DNA from: Trileptium ribeirensis
Taxonomy: Eukaryota; Nematoda; Enoplea; Enoplida; Thoracostomopsidae
Assembly: GCA_030248225.1 (NCBI GenBank)
Contig: JASANE010000205.1
Location: 1-64,000 of the forward strand
Direction of reading: 5' to 3'
DNA length: 64,000 bases
Shown here in pieces: positions 46,981 through 59,072 of this stretch. Position numbers and translations under genes: made by a program. Within the stretch, counting starts at the first letter, position 1. Every line of letters starts with the position of its first letter. Under the pieces are notes generated by a model, which worked only from the letters and a program-made list of their open reading frames with translations, was not told the origin of the DNA and searched no databases.

Positions 46981-49141
46981 CAAAGCCTAAGGATCTGCCT
47001 GAAATTGTTTGTCGCACAGCCCCCGCTCACGGTTGGTATGTGTGCATAAAATGGGATCCGTAGTTGCTGTCTGCGTTGCGTTAAAAAAACTTCTGCGACA
47101 GGCTTGTTCTAAATTGGACGATTTTTAACCCCAAAAGAACCCTAGCGGCACCAATTTTAGGTCGCAAGTCATCCAAATGGCTTGACGGCGACCATTTTGG
47201 TCCGACTTCGATACAAATAGACCATGGTTCACGTGCCACTGCGTCAACCTACAGAATTGCTTATTTCGGATTAAAATTTGACCCCACGGGGACTCCTTGC
47301 GACCCCTGTACCGAAAAATATCAAAATGCCAGTAACCTAATTTAGCGTTTCGAAACGCACTTATGGTGAAAGTGTAAAAGGTGCATTGTGTCAGCTAACG
47401 TAACTTAAACGTTTTTATAATAATATACTAATTGTTGGCAGAACGGAAGTTTGTTCTCTAACAACATTTTGTACATGATGTCAAAAGAGGATGGTGGGTG
47501 GTGCAGTTTAAGCTTACTCATGCAAAAACTTCTTGTAAATTCCACTGTTCGCGAACTATTTAAAAGCGTACTAAAAATTTCGTATTTTTACATTCCTCGA
47601 ACGAACACCCAGGAACGTCCAACATTTATTTTCGGAATATAGATATTCAGAAATTATTGTACATATGTGAAGAAAATACAAAGTACCAATAAATCACCAA
47701 ATTCGGGCTTCAACATGCAACGAATAAGTTAGTTATAAACAGCATGGAACTTAACGACAGTAACTGATGTCCAAGATCTAATTTCACAAAAGATTGTGTA
47801 TATAAAGAAGGCAAAATAAGCCCTTAAACCCGTTACTAAACAGAATTTGTTTCGGAATTAAAAAGATTTTTGAAAAGAGAAAAATCAAACTAATTGGAGG
47901 CACATTGATCAAACAATAATTCTGCACGATATACTGCCACTGCTATATGTTTTACTTATTCACCGTACGCATTTCGTCTATTTTGAGTATAAAAATTTTA
48001 AGTGATTCAGCTTAATAAATAAGTTAGTCTCAAATTAACACAATCGTTCAGTAAAGCGAAAGAAAGGTAAAATAAAATATTCGCAACGAATCGTAATCAA
48101 TATTATCAGCTACAAGGTATTACGAATTTTCGCGAACGCGAAGCGTAACATGCATCGATAAATGAATTCCAGCCGATTTAAAACGAACCATCAAAATCTC
48201 TGAAAAAAGTTACAAAAATGTACGTCAAGCTGGACTACATGAAGCATCGGTTTTGGTATCATTACCTGCGCAATACAAACTAAATATATTTTTATTTCGT
48301 AATAAGGAAATAATGAATGCATTACGATGGTTCAGATTACAAAAATGTATATGACAGTGGTAACAAAGGTGACCCCGGGTTATAAAAACAATGAAACATT
48401 ACTAAATATTAAATCGTATTAAAAATGGTTCCAGCGTTTCGCCAAAATATGTTATAAAGAAATGACATAGACACAGTCTGGGCAAGTCATACGTACTTTA
48501 TAAATTCTGCTTATTTTTCATCTTCAAAAAACTCATTACATAATTAAATACTACAGTAGTATTGCAATTATTGTGAGCTCATGAACTGAAAATAATTGCC
48601 GAACCACGATCGAAGTCCAGCGACCAAAAAGCGAAAACCAACAAAGCAACTTATGGATATCCTTGGTATATACAATTTCATTAACACCTAAACTATGGAA
48701 AAATACTACGACTGACAATAGACATATATATATACATCCAAGTCTGTTATATTGAAACAAGTTTATATATACTATACATGTTAACAAATTTACCATCAAC
48801 ATTGCAGCAAAACAAACCCGACATAAAACACCTCGAACAAGAATCCACAAAAAAGAAAAAAATATTGACATCTATTAGGAACATTGCAATTATAAAGGCA
48901 TGTTCAAGTTTTGTGTAGCACTTAGCGAAAAATGGAGCGGTGTCCCACATTACAACATTATGCATTGGAAATCTGGTTTGACTATTTGTACTGTGTTTCA
49001 TCCGAATTGTTTAACTGCATTCCGAGCATACGAGTTTATAACATGTCTTAGCAACCCAGCGTTAATAAATAAATAACTTCGCAATACAACAAAAACAAAA
49101 TACACGTCATTTCTTAGAATTTAAAATAACAATATCAGCTG
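46981..49141. other. Intergenic DNA downstream of SRPRA
   Basis: AT-rich. No gene recognised. It should include the SRPRA 3' UTR near its right end. Frames at 47451-47642 and 48551-48871 lack any supporting motif. Confidence 0.5.
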
Positions 49142-49267
49142 TCATTTCAATAGAGCGTGAACTACAGCATTGACATTCAAATTCTTCAGGTCGTTGTATG
49201 TTTGCCCGGTACCAACGAATACAATCGGCTGTCCGGTAATATATGTCATAGAAATAGCAGCTCCAAC
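49142..49267 (-). CDS. SRPRA: SRP receptor alpha subunit, terminal exon
   Basis: A 126-nt exon after a TTTAAG acceptor, in phase 0, ending in TGA at 49144-49142. It encodes [20 protein letters not shown] and then [11 protein letters not shown] and [16 protein letters not shown] is the G5 region plus the closing helix of the SRP-family GTPase, and the length to the stop equals that of other eukaryotic SRPRA proteins. It joins the previous exon at D-K|V-G-A-A-I-S, a perfectly conserved stretch. The 3.6 kb intron before it holds a ~180-bp-unit repeat copy. Confidence 0.95.
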   Translation of the reverse strand, partial: VGAAISMTYITGQPIVFVGTGQTYNDLKNLNVNAVVHALLK

Positions 49268-49589
49268 CTTAAACACCATATTTCTGAATATATGATTGAG
49301 CGATAAATAGTGCTAAATGTCGTTTGACGTCATTAATGTAGCTGAATTATGTATATACACGAAACCATTTAAAGGCAAAGTATGGAATTTCTACATATTG
49401 CAACTAGATGGAAAAATAAAATCCTACAGGCCGGTCTGCTGTGATGAAAAATTTTGCTAGATTGGAGCACAGTTTTGTTAAAGAGTGACCAATTAGTGCA
49501 GCTACCCAATGTTTTAAAAAATGCTTTCCGTAATGATGTAGTATAGAGATCCGTGACATCAGAAAAACGCGTTGTCGCTCCATATGATT

Positions 49590-50680
49590 GAAACCGGAGA
49601 GAGCGAAGTTTCCACTGAGAGCGTTAGGACGAAAAATCGTAAAAATTTCTATTATATATTTCTGTCATTCATAACTCATCTACGGGCATAAGGATTTCCA
49701 TAAAATTTTTTACTCGATAGCAAAAGTAATGACGATATGCCCTTTATTTGAACGAGACTAGCTTTAACGCCATATTCCATGTCAAAATGGCAAACAAGTT
49801 TTAAGGGTTCTTTGCCAAATGTGGTCATGCGGGTGCCAGTGTTTCGCAGCCCATTTCTCGCGATATATGCTTCGAATTGAAAAACGAGACAACAACGCAG
49901 AATCAGCTCATCCAGATTTACTACTAGGCTGAACAACACCAGCTCCTGGGACGCTGTGGGTTTGAATTTGGCTCGTCGACCCTTTGCCAGATACATAGAT
50001 TTTTCAAATTTCGGCACGTTATTGCGTGTCTTACAGCGAAACCTTAGGTTATCAAGTACGCTGAATATGATGGTTTTGTTATAGAGTCCAACTTCACTAT
50101 ATTATATAGTTTTTATGGGTTTCAAGGGCTTAAGGTCGACGAACACGATATCCAAAAATGTAGTCTAATTTCATGTGTCTGGTTATGTACGCGTGTAGTG
50201 AAACAAGAATTGTCTATTATATAGGTTTTTCTGAACACTAAATACAATGATTTGGATATCTATAGTCTTCCATGCATATTTAGGGCTATTCATGGGATTT
50301 AAAAGGGTTTAGGATCAACGAACCCGATTTCCAAAACATATGTCTTCTGTAGTTTGGTTACATTTGTGCACAGAACACCAAGGATGATTTATAATATAGG
50401 AGGTCATAATATGACGGTAAGGTTTTCCGTACGCAGGATAATACGGCTTTGTTATCTAACCAGCACGAATATTTCATGGGGTTTCAGTTGTTTTCGATGG
50501 GCTTACGATCGACGAGATTTGGGAGTATGTAATGGGTTCAGGGTTCCAGAGGCTTTACGGTGATATACATCAAAAACAAACATAGCCTGTTGCAGGTGAT
50601 TACACAAAATGACAACTTATAAAATGAAACCGCGCTGGCTCAGTTTCACCCTCTCATGCGAGATACTAGTATTTAATCGT
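49590..50680 (+). repeat. ~180-bp-unit repeat family, most complete copy
   Basis: Begins GAGAGCGAAGTTTCCACTGA (49598-49617), followed by the head boxes TTTACTCGATAGCAAAAGTA and GGTGCCAGTGTTTCGCAGCC. Three to four internal units follow with CTCGATAGC / GGTTATGTACGCGTG / CCAGCACGAATATTTCATG landmarks. It ends with GAAACCGCGCTGGCTCAG and a GTTTCACCCTCTC tail near 50626-50655. About 1.1 kb. The ends are loosely inverted (GAGCGA..GTTTC versus GAAAC..CTCAG/GCTC). No ORF conserved between copies. In an SRPRA intron. Confidence 0.8.
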
Positions 50681-51099
50681 TTGCCGTGAAATAATGTGCT
50701 TCAATTAATGCACTACCAAGACAGAAAGCAACTGCAGCTTCTAAATTATAAACACGATACATCAGACTACTCTAATTTCTGTCACTGTAGCACCAAGAAA
50801 ATTATATTAGGGAAATGTAGGTTTACAAATACAAAAAGACACTAAAAATTTACCATTTCGGGGTCAAAAGAAGGTCTTCTGAAGAGATGTTAAAGCCAAG
50901 ACCACAAATTTGTTTTTGTTTTCAAAATCAGTGTAACAGTCCATGTTGACCGTGATTCTGTCAGCGTTTTATACAAAGGGCGAAGACTCCAATATGCATG
51001 ATAATCCCGATTCCCCGACTTAATAGTTCTGGCGTACCCGTAATTCCGTATAACCAGAGAACAGCTTATTATATTGTCGTGTTATCCCTTATGATGTTT

Positions 51100-51735
51100 G
51101 TATGCGATTTTGGCATGTCAATAAATACGGTTTCAAACAAGACCCATGGTGTTACAGTCTTTTGATGCCCAATGTAGCGATACGTATTTAAGTGTTCGAG
51201 TGGCAGAAGTTGCAAGCCTTAGCGTGACTAGCTAATTTATTGCTGATTATGAGAGTGTGAATGAGTACGATTCGTGCGACGCAAAATTTTTTTCGCAGAC
51301 TCGCTGAACGGATTTCCGTCGACCAAACACGCCATGCGACGTTACACGTCTAGAGATTTGTCGGACCCTAGTGGGGGCCACTGGCTAAACAAATTAATCG
51401 TTCAGGAGAGTAAAACACGTAAATCAAAACGTCCCGGTGGAACGATAATAGGGAATTATAAGTGGTATGGTCTCTTTGACCTGTGAGCAGGTGACGAAGC
51501 CAAACTCCCTGGGTATTTCAAAGGTAGTGTCACTTAGACCACGTGTGCCCCCCGTCCGGCAGGATCAGAACACATCCTGTGAACCGCTCCTGCGGCTTGC
51601 TAAGCCCCGTAGATTCTTGGGATCGACCCGAAAAGAAAAAAGAGCTCCTAAGTCCGCCCTTGAGGTTTCCGATAGACGGAGTCGTACGGCCATTGCGTAT
51701 TGCAAGTGATCAGTGCGCGTCACGAGTGTTACATT
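51100..51735 (+). repeat. Dispersed repeat, copy 2 (shared with 42.5-43.4 kb)
   Basis: Blocks in the same order as copy 1: GTCAATAAA near 51117, GTGGGGGCCAC near 51371, TTTGACCTGTGAGCAGGTGA at 51475-51494, CCTGCGGCTTGCTAAG near 51589, CCCTTGAGGTTTCCGATAG near 51657, and GTTACATTAGTA near 51727. About 200 bp shorter than copy 1 in the middle. Located in the last SRPRA intron. Confidence 0.65.
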
Positions 51736-52840
51736 AGTATAAGTTTGCAGTATAAAAACAAATTAGCCTTTCTAAGCTGATTAAAGAATACAAACAGAAG
51801 CAGCCAAACAGTTCTAGACAACTGAAGAACGTTTAGCTATACGCACCTCAAATCGCTTTTCCCCCACTAATTTTATAACTATATGCATGAAATCAGGCCA
51901 AACACATGAAGCGAGTTAGATAACTTCACAACTTAGTTACTCACAACCTTTTCAACGTTATCTACCCAAAATTGCCCAAACACTAAATTTTTTCATTCAA
52001 AATACATAAGATTTATTAAGTGCAAGCCAAAATGCTATTTCTAACTCGGTAGACGCATTAGTTCAGGCTAGAATTTATTTTTCCTGGGACACATTCCAAA
52101 AGCACATAATACTAAAATAGGTTATTTTGTTCTGATTTTAAGCAAATATTCCTGTAATATTATTCGTACACCACTCTTTAAAAAACGTACAAAATACATA
52201 TTTTAGATTCAGTTTTTGATTGGCTACAGGTTCGGCCACTGTGTATACAGTTATTCTCTAAAAATCTGATTGAAAAGATCTAGTAAGTATAAGAGTAAAC
52301 ACAGTGCTAAAAATGGGAGGCCTCTTATAAAACATACAGGCTTTAAGAAATCAAGAAACAATCACTCGCATACTAGTAAATACTATTAGCACAGATCAGA
52401 TAATTTTTTATCAAAAACCCAACCCAAATGCTTAACAAAAGGTGGCACAGGTCAGGCAGGAAGGAATGTAGAACCCGTAATGCATTTCATGATAACTGAT
52501 ACAACAATAAAAAATAATTAATGCATTGTCTTCGCATAGAATGCCCAAACCACATTTTTTGTGTTTGGATATGCATGTTCCCGCTCAGAGACTACAATGT
52601 ACTAAGTAATCTGTAACGCTGACAGAGATATAATTAACCGCCTAAACTAATGAAATAAATACGTTTCTAAATTAAAGATTTACGACGATTAATAGGACGA
52701 AAACAGGAGACAAGTTCTAGCTAAGCAAACTCAACAGTGACGTGGTGTATGTAAACAAATCTCCAAATATAAAAATTGCATTGTAAAATAAAAATGACAA
52801 ATATATCCTAAACATTGACTTCGAAAACCCTATGCCTAGA

Positions 52841-52903
52841 AATTCAAAAAACCAAAACGCACTTTATCATCAAAATTCAAAAACCAAAACGCACTTTATC
52901 ATC
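52841..52903. repeat. Tandem ~31-bp duplication across an SRPRA splice donor
   Basis: Two copies of a ~31-bp block (containing CCAAAACGCACTTTATCATC) lie at ~52841-52871 and ~52874-52903. The right-hand copy holds the end of the SRPRA exon and its donor (AAA|GTGCGT on the - strand); the left-hand copy repeats both inside the intron. Confidence 0.9.
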
Positions 52904-53074
52904 AATAGTATCGAATTTTGTCAACACAATGCCGTCTATCAGACGCGCCACTTGGCCGGGAACGGAATTATCGGCCAACGCCTGATTGAATTTTGTTAAC
53001 TGATCAACTGCTTCGTTGCCGACAAGCGCTTCTCCAACGAACAACACTAAGTCTGGTTCGTTGACACGAATAAG
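52895..53074 (-). CDS. SRPRA: SRP receptor alpha subunit, penultimate exon
   Basis: A 180-nt exon, phase 0 at both ends, after an ATTGCAG acceptor. It encodes [37 protein letters not shown] and [21 protein letters not shown] is the G4 (TKxD) guanine-specificity motif. The donor is AAA|GTGCGT (52894-52893), weaker than GTAAGT. If unspliced, the frame ends after five more residues. SRPRA is the ER-membrane receptor that docks ribosome-bound SRP and stimulates reciprocal GTP hydrolysis at the translocon (family knowledge). Confidence 0.96.
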
Positions 53075-53675
53075 CTGCAATAATATTGGTGGAATAAAGG
53101 TTACGTGAAATGGAGGAAAGATTGAGCATCAGTTTTGGACGTCATAGTTACACTACTTAATATAATCATGTATGCGATAGTCTCACGAGGTCTGTTGGCT
53201 TGGGGGTAGAAGGCTCCGGCAGGGGAGGGATGTAAGTCAGAGCAGGATAAATTTTGGAAACTCATAACGTTCCTTAATTTGTCAAAATTTTTGCAAATTG
53301 CCTCCTTTTTGCGTAATATTTGGGTTAATTTTTACCAAATTTTCCTATATTTTTCGCGCCGGGGTACTAAACCTTCAGTGGATGACCGTAACACGTATAC
53401 GCATACTAACGCTGACGTTATTTTCAAACAATCACAATAACACGATAGCTGCAAATTTTCGGCTGCCAATTTCCCTTTTTCTCTCGCTTTTCCAGATTAA
53501 ATTTCCAATTTTAGCACATTATTTTGTGTTCATAATGTACAATGACCCAAAAATGCCAAAATATAGAGCCCTCTAGCCTTCGCGTATAATTAAAAATATA
53601 CTATAATATATAATTTATTTTTGATGCAAAAACTTTTAGCTCCGCATAAGAGAATTTTGGATAAAAATTCCTTTT

Positions 53676-54125
53676 TGAGCGGAGCTCGGCGAAGCCGAGC
53701 GAAGCGTTTTTATTTTCTGTCTGTGAGTAAAAAGGTCGATGTCCGTCCGTTCGTTCGTTCGGTCCGACGGATCTCAATAACCACTGAACCGATTTTAAAA
53801 AAACTTTTTTGTTTGAAAGCCTATCATGTCAGAGTGTGCACCTGATATTTGGGATTAAAAAATTTTGAGTGGTTAATTAGTAATTAGCTAATTAGTTAAT
53901 TTTATGCAGCTAAAATAGAGAATTTTGCAATATTCGTGTTATTTATTGAAATAGAATCGCTTCGATCAAACCAATATAGGGTTTTTTTGGGTCGAAGAAT
54001 TCTAATATATTATTTTTACCAATGATAAAGCCCTATGCAATGTAGTTACAAGAACATAAAATTGAGTACATTCGTAATGCCACAGCCCAAGCTCCGCTCA
54101 CAAATGTAGTTCCACTACCTTCTAG
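53676..54125 (+). mobile_element. Short inverted-repeat element (GAGCGGAGC family), copy 2
   Basis: Starts TGAGCGGAGCTCGG; the inverted CCAAGCTCCGCTCA lies at 54087-54100, with shared sequence to ~54120. It includes a CCGTCCGTTCGTTCGTTCGG simple block and ACCACTGAACCGATTTT. It is the inverted partner of 11994-12415. In an SRPRA intron; non-coding. Confidence 0.75.
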
Positions 54126-55373
54126 TTATTTCTTAGCGTACAGAACTGAAAAGATTTGACCGAATATACTATGGGAGCTGCATAAATCTATGATAATGCT
54201 CGACAAATATTGACGTATCCAGCAAACTAGAGCTCACATACACAGTACTGAGTTTACAAAACCCAAAAGAATGCTGAATCAAGGAAGGAACTAACTGTCA
54301 GTTTGCAACGAAACGCCTATAATTTTCGTCGAGCCTTACAATAAAAAGACAGGAAACGAAATTGAAAATAACACCATTCAAAATTCGTTGAAGTAGCAAA
54401 CGTTCTCCGTAGGATACGCGTTAGGAATGTCTTTTTCAGAGAGAGCGAGTGAACATCAAAGGAGCAGTGAGGTTACGAGGAGCGGTCATTTCCGGCCGAT
54501 ACTGTAACTTGGAATTAAGACACATTAATCAGGTTATATTTCATGATATATATGTGAGTGACACACAGTTACAATCAGAATACTTAGGTGCTCAAAAATC
54601 GAACGAAATTTCGCTCGATTTCGATCGCTTTCATTTAAATTAGAATCGATCGTTTTGCGGTTAATTAATGTAGATCGAAAGTATTACAATAATAACATTT
54701 AATAATAATGATATTTTGCATTTAATTTAACACATTTGGTTTAAACAAAAAGCCATAGGTTGCGATATTGTCCGATTTCGTTTGTGTTCGGTATTTTTGC
54801 GCATATAATTCTGGTTGCAACTGTACATTAGAAATTTTCAACACGCAGAGTGCAAAAATTTACAGTTCTAAACCATCAAAAATCGTGACTATATGGCTCG
54901 TCTTGGTCAATGCTGTGGAGAGGCTGACGCTGGAGTAAATTACATTAGCAAGCTAAGATCATTATTTAAGTACATACTAAAAAGAAAATCAGCCACCTAA
55001 TTTCATTATAAAGTATCTTAGCTTAATATTTCGATTTGGCCGTACGTTTCACAAAAGCTTATCTAACTGTGTATCTTGACTTCTTAATGCGATAGTCATG
55101 CAAGTATACGAGTCATTCTAAAACTACGTATTGTTTGTATATTTTGTGGTAAGAAATAACGGCAAGAAACAGCCCATCTTATTATAGTTGACCTTCTGCC
55201 AATCGTGTCAAAATGAAAAATTACAAATACTAGAGAATATTAACGACCATATTACGAGTGTAACAGATTACTTCGCAACAGTTAAACGGAGATGACACTC
55301 TCAAAATATTATCATGTTTGCAATGTATTATACAATCAGGAATAGATATAATCAATATTTTGCCGATACCTAC

Positions 55374-55459
55374 CTTTGCAAGTGCTCGCATCAATGGCTC
55401 GTTATCTTGCATTCTTCCGGCCGTGTCTATCAATACTACGTCGAATCCGACATCCTTTG
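55374..55459 (-). CDS. SRPRA: SRP receptor alpha subunit, internal exon (G3)
   Basis: An 86-nt exon after TTTTTAG, beginning with two bases that complete an alanine codon and ending at AAG|GTAGGT (55373). It encodes [20 protein letters not shown] then [14 protein letters not shown] is the G3 motif of the SRP GTPase family. Phase 2 in, phase 0 out, matching both neighbouring exons. Confidence 0.97.
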
Positions 55460-55714
55460 CTAAAAATAACATTTATATAACACGTTTAAACATCAAAAAT
55501 AAGGTTTTGTCAGTCCATATACGTATTACTGGTTTACAGTTTCACCCATTGAAACACGGCAAAGAAATCGAAATGAAATTCAACTGTGTAATAATAATTC
55601 CTCTTTGTGGTTTCAAATGCCGTATCCCTCATTACTGTGTTGATAAATTTTTGCTTTTTCATTTGACGCGTAACAATGTTTGTTTGATCTACCTTTGTTT
55701 TAGCGTCATAATTT

Positions 55715-55923
55715 GGTTAGTCCAAACCTTGGAAATTATAGCCGGGGCCCCGGTTCACTTGCCGAGGGATGCCGGGGGCCCAATTTTTTTTGCCGGATTT
55801 TGTAGCGTTTAGACGTTTATGTTTCTCAACAGGGGACGTAGAGCCGGAGGGTACCCGAATTTTTGCCCGGGGGCAGCCGAAAATGCCGACTTTTCCCCGC
55901 CCCCCCGACACCTTGGACTAGCC
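55715..55923 (+). mobile_element. Short inverted-repeat element, ~209 bp, GC-rich
   Basis: Ends GGTTAGTCCAA and TTGGACTAGCC are inverted repeats with one mismatch. Inside are GGCCCCGG, CCGGGGGCCC and CCCGCCCCCCC runs beside AT-rich words, like the GGGCTCTCC family in texture but with different ends. In an SRPRA intron. Confidence 0.65.
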
Positions 55924-56149
55924 AGATAATGTTTTCTTACCCAAAATTTCACACTCTGCAGGAAGGGGGCTGGCATACTAGCATCCCCCGTTAAAACTGT
56001 GAATAAGTTACTGATAGCATTTTTCAATTTTCCATTCCCAACAGTTGAGTTCGTGGGTCACCCCGCCGCGCATACCTGGGCAAAATCAAATTTATCGTCT
56101 CCGGCTCGGTTCCTTAAAATATCATTATAATTAATTGAGCTATAATCGA

Positions 56150-56173
56150 AATCGATCGAAATTTCGATCGATT
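56150..56173. repeat. 24-bp perfect palindrome of TCGAT words
   Basis: A perfect palindrome centred between 56161 and 56162 (AATCGATCGAAA and its mirror). Similar TCGATCG clusters occur at 30971-31030 and 54598-54655. The sequence after it (56174-56206, CTGGCTGCGACTGTACAT) recurs after the 54.6 kb cluster as CTGGTTGCAACTGTACAT, so these are copies of one small repeat. Confidence 0.75.
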
Positions 56174-57213
56174 ATTTTGCACTTATTTCTGGCTGCGACT
56201 GTACATAACCCAGTAACTGCGACCTCAAGTTTGCTATAAAACACTTTATAGCTGTTTTGACTAATGAGCCTGGTTTACAAATATCCCAAAAATCGCTTTT
56301 TCTAAATTTTGATTGAGTTGCTCACTTGTTTTACGCGATGCTTTCACGGTGGAGTTAGATCGGTAAAAGGGTTTATTTCATGGTTTTTGGACAGTCCATT
56401 ACGTGGGGTACCTAAAGGGGCCACACTAAAACTTCCATGACACAAACTAAAAATTCCTCAAGGTATCAATGTAGCATAAATCAAATAATACCAATTTTAA
56501 AGAGTTTTTCTTATTATGAAGCTAGAATAAGCAATTAGTATGTAATTTTAATCATTGTATAATTTTCGACCTATTAATTTTATAAATTATTTCTAATTAC
56601 ACGTTTTCTATATCTACGATATTCTCCTAAGATTATTACTGTTCGATGTAGGACCTTTGCCAGTACGACCGGCCAATAAACAGTATACATGTACATACCT
56701 ATCCGATGTAGTGTATGCCGGCATCGCGATAAGAGCAACAACTATGATAATTTTTTGAAAAAGAAATAAAATTATAGTTTTTTGTTTTGGGTTAAAACAG
56801 TAATTACATAAAATCATCACTGGGTTTATAGGTCCGTTTGACGTTTTCGCTGGGGGTGTAACGAATGTAATGAAATGTATCGGATGTAACAAATAAAGAT
56901 TGGAACAATGAGTATTACATGTTCAACGTAGTACTAATCAAATTCATTGAATGCTAAATCTTAAGCATACGTCTGTTAGCTAAGTGAAACATATTATTGA
57001 AAAATATATAGGGTTTAGTATATTTCCACTTACGAAGTTGGCGTGTAAACAACGTTGACAGCATTTTAGAACATAATTTAAGAAATAGCGCTAGTTCCAG
57101 ACTATATAAATCTCAATAGCTAAGTAATGTAGATTGTGGCTTAATTTAGCTTATGGTAATGTTTGTTTGGAAATGAAGCTCTGAGAATAAGACAATAATT
57201 TTGATTAACTAAC

Positions 57214-57406
57214 CAAAACTAAGCGCATGCGTTGCAATCGCCGCAGGATCTTTGCCATAGCCTTGTTCGTACAGTTTTACTGTATCAGGATGTAAATGAT
57301 TCAAATGGTGTACGTGTGTACGTAACTGTTCGACCGCGCCAGCACGGAATGTATCACACGCCGCAATAAGAACTCGAAACCCGTTCTCGGTAAGCCAAAA
57401 CGTAAC
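57214..57406 (-). CDS. SRPRA: SRP receptor alpha subunit, internal exon (start of visible G domain)
   Basis: A 193-nt exon after a TATATAG acceptor, phase 0 in, phase 1 out at TTTG|GTTAGT (57213). It encodes VTFWLTENGFRVLIAACDTF, RAGAVEQLRTHVHHL, and YGKDPAAIATHALSF. DTFRAGAVEQL is the hallmark G2/insertion-box region of SRP GTPases. The residues just before it in the family, with the P-loop GxxGxGKST (G1), are not in this exon, and I did not find them between 57407 and the right window edge. Confidence 0.97.
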
Positions 57407-58330
57407 CTATATACAAGTTTTTGGTTAACATAAGAAAAAGGTAGAAACGAATTCAAGCGTAAATAACACATCCTGATATATAGTACTCGTCAGAAATAAC
57501 TGTTGAGTCCAACGAATAAACATCGACAGAAATTGAACAAAATTTGTTTACCTGCGAACATGTGTTGAATGAATTTTATAAAAGCGTGCTACTCATATGT
57601 ACCAAATTTACAACAAAATTCGAACACCCTTCGAACAAAACTGAAATTTCTGGTCCATGGCAACTTTCAGTACATCGAGAAGCCAGTTTAGCCAGCAGCT
57701 ACGCACCTCAATCTGTCAAATGATTACTTGATAATTGCCAGCCAAATCTTACCTGTTCACTGTGTGGGATCAAAATCCCCAAGTTTCTCCCCCACTCACT
57801 CAAAACCCTGCGCCATCAACTAAATTCATGATTTATTAATGTCTCCAGGTTTATGTTTTCTATAACCTATATTTTTAACGCTAATTACTACTATTTCTAA
57901 TGCTAATACGCTGCTTTAGTGCCACAAAATTTTTATACAAATGTTTTAAGTATCGGAAAATATGCGAATGTGTGGCACATAGAGCAAGATTTTGTTCTCC
58001 CACTTTGACATTTTAACTGACAATGAACATCGGGTATCACCAAACTTCCCCTACTTATTTTTCGGAGGACTGTGGAAATGCCATTATGTTACAGTCAGGT
58101 GAACAGGAACATATAGATACTTCATGGATTCTTCCAACTTCAACGGTAACATAACAAAATGAAAGTAAGTGAATGAAAACCAAGACACAGCGCCAGTATG
58201 CGACACCGATCACTAAACGGGCTCAGTGGCGATAAATCGCACGATGGCAGGCCACAGCTGACGATTCTTCGGACAATCGAGCTACAATGCCCTAAGCTCA
58301 AGTTCGATTACTAATCTAATAACAGCAGTA
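57407..58330. other. SRPRA intron DNA, nothing recognised
   Basis: No exon for the SRPRA P-loop region is visible here. A tRNA-like A box (GGGCTCAGTGG) with a distant B-box-like AAGTTCGATTAC occurs around 58219-58310, possibly another SINE trace. Confidence 0.4.
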
Positions 58331-58800
58331 GTAGAATATAAATGGTGGTGCTGGAACAGCCTCATATGGTTATTTTAATTCAACGATTGCCATATATTTA
58401 AAGCTTTTCCAGAATATAAATGGTGTTTCTGGAACAGCCTTGTATTCAAAATGTTACACGCGCTCTGCTTGCCATATTTTTCTCTAAAACAACCTAATAT
58501 GGCAAGACAAAGCACAGCGTGTAACGTTTACCATATATGGTAATGCAGGCATAGTTACGTTGCCTTGTTTGGTGAATGTGTTATATTTACCAAGCACGGT
58601 AGTTCTTGAACAACGTTACATGGCAAATGTTATACAACGTGTTATGATTTCCATATTTGACTCTAAGACCAGCTGATACACCAACCTAGTCACAGCGCGT
58701 AACATGTGCCATATATGGTAGCACAGGATCACCTTATTTGGCAAACGTGTGGTAGTTATGGTAACTTTTGCATTACAATAGTTGCAAACGCATTATATTT
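58331..58800. repeat. Imperfect tandem repeats with CCATATATGG palindromes
   Basis: AGAATATAAATGGTG...CTGGAACAGCC occurs at 58333 and 58411 (78-bp spacing). A longer ~176-bp unit starting ATGTTAYAC begins at 58451 and 58627, each unit ending with the palindromic word CCATATATGG and GCAGG/CACAGG. It lies just left of the Polinton-like coding relics and might belong to that element's terminal region (inference). Confidence 0.65.
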
Positions 58801-59072
58801 GGCATGAATGGATGTTTGTGCTACCGCTGAAGCAGTAATGTAGAGTTAAATAGTAAAAGTGTAATTGATAGAAGTGTATTTTTCTAAAGCAACATATAAT
58901 ACTTGTGTAATTATGCCTGCAATTCAGAGCCACATTTATTATAACATTAACAATGCAATAATTTAACATATTTGTAAATTCTGCATTGCATTTTGTTGAT
59001 AACAAATTATAAACACCCTTCAGTTTTTAACCATGCAACATTTTAACACAAAATAGCTAAACATTCAATATA

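Noticed and set aside
55318..55812. A 164-residue + strand frame
   Set aside because: Antisense to an SRPRA exon at its start and running into an inverted-repeat element. It is a shadow of the real exon.
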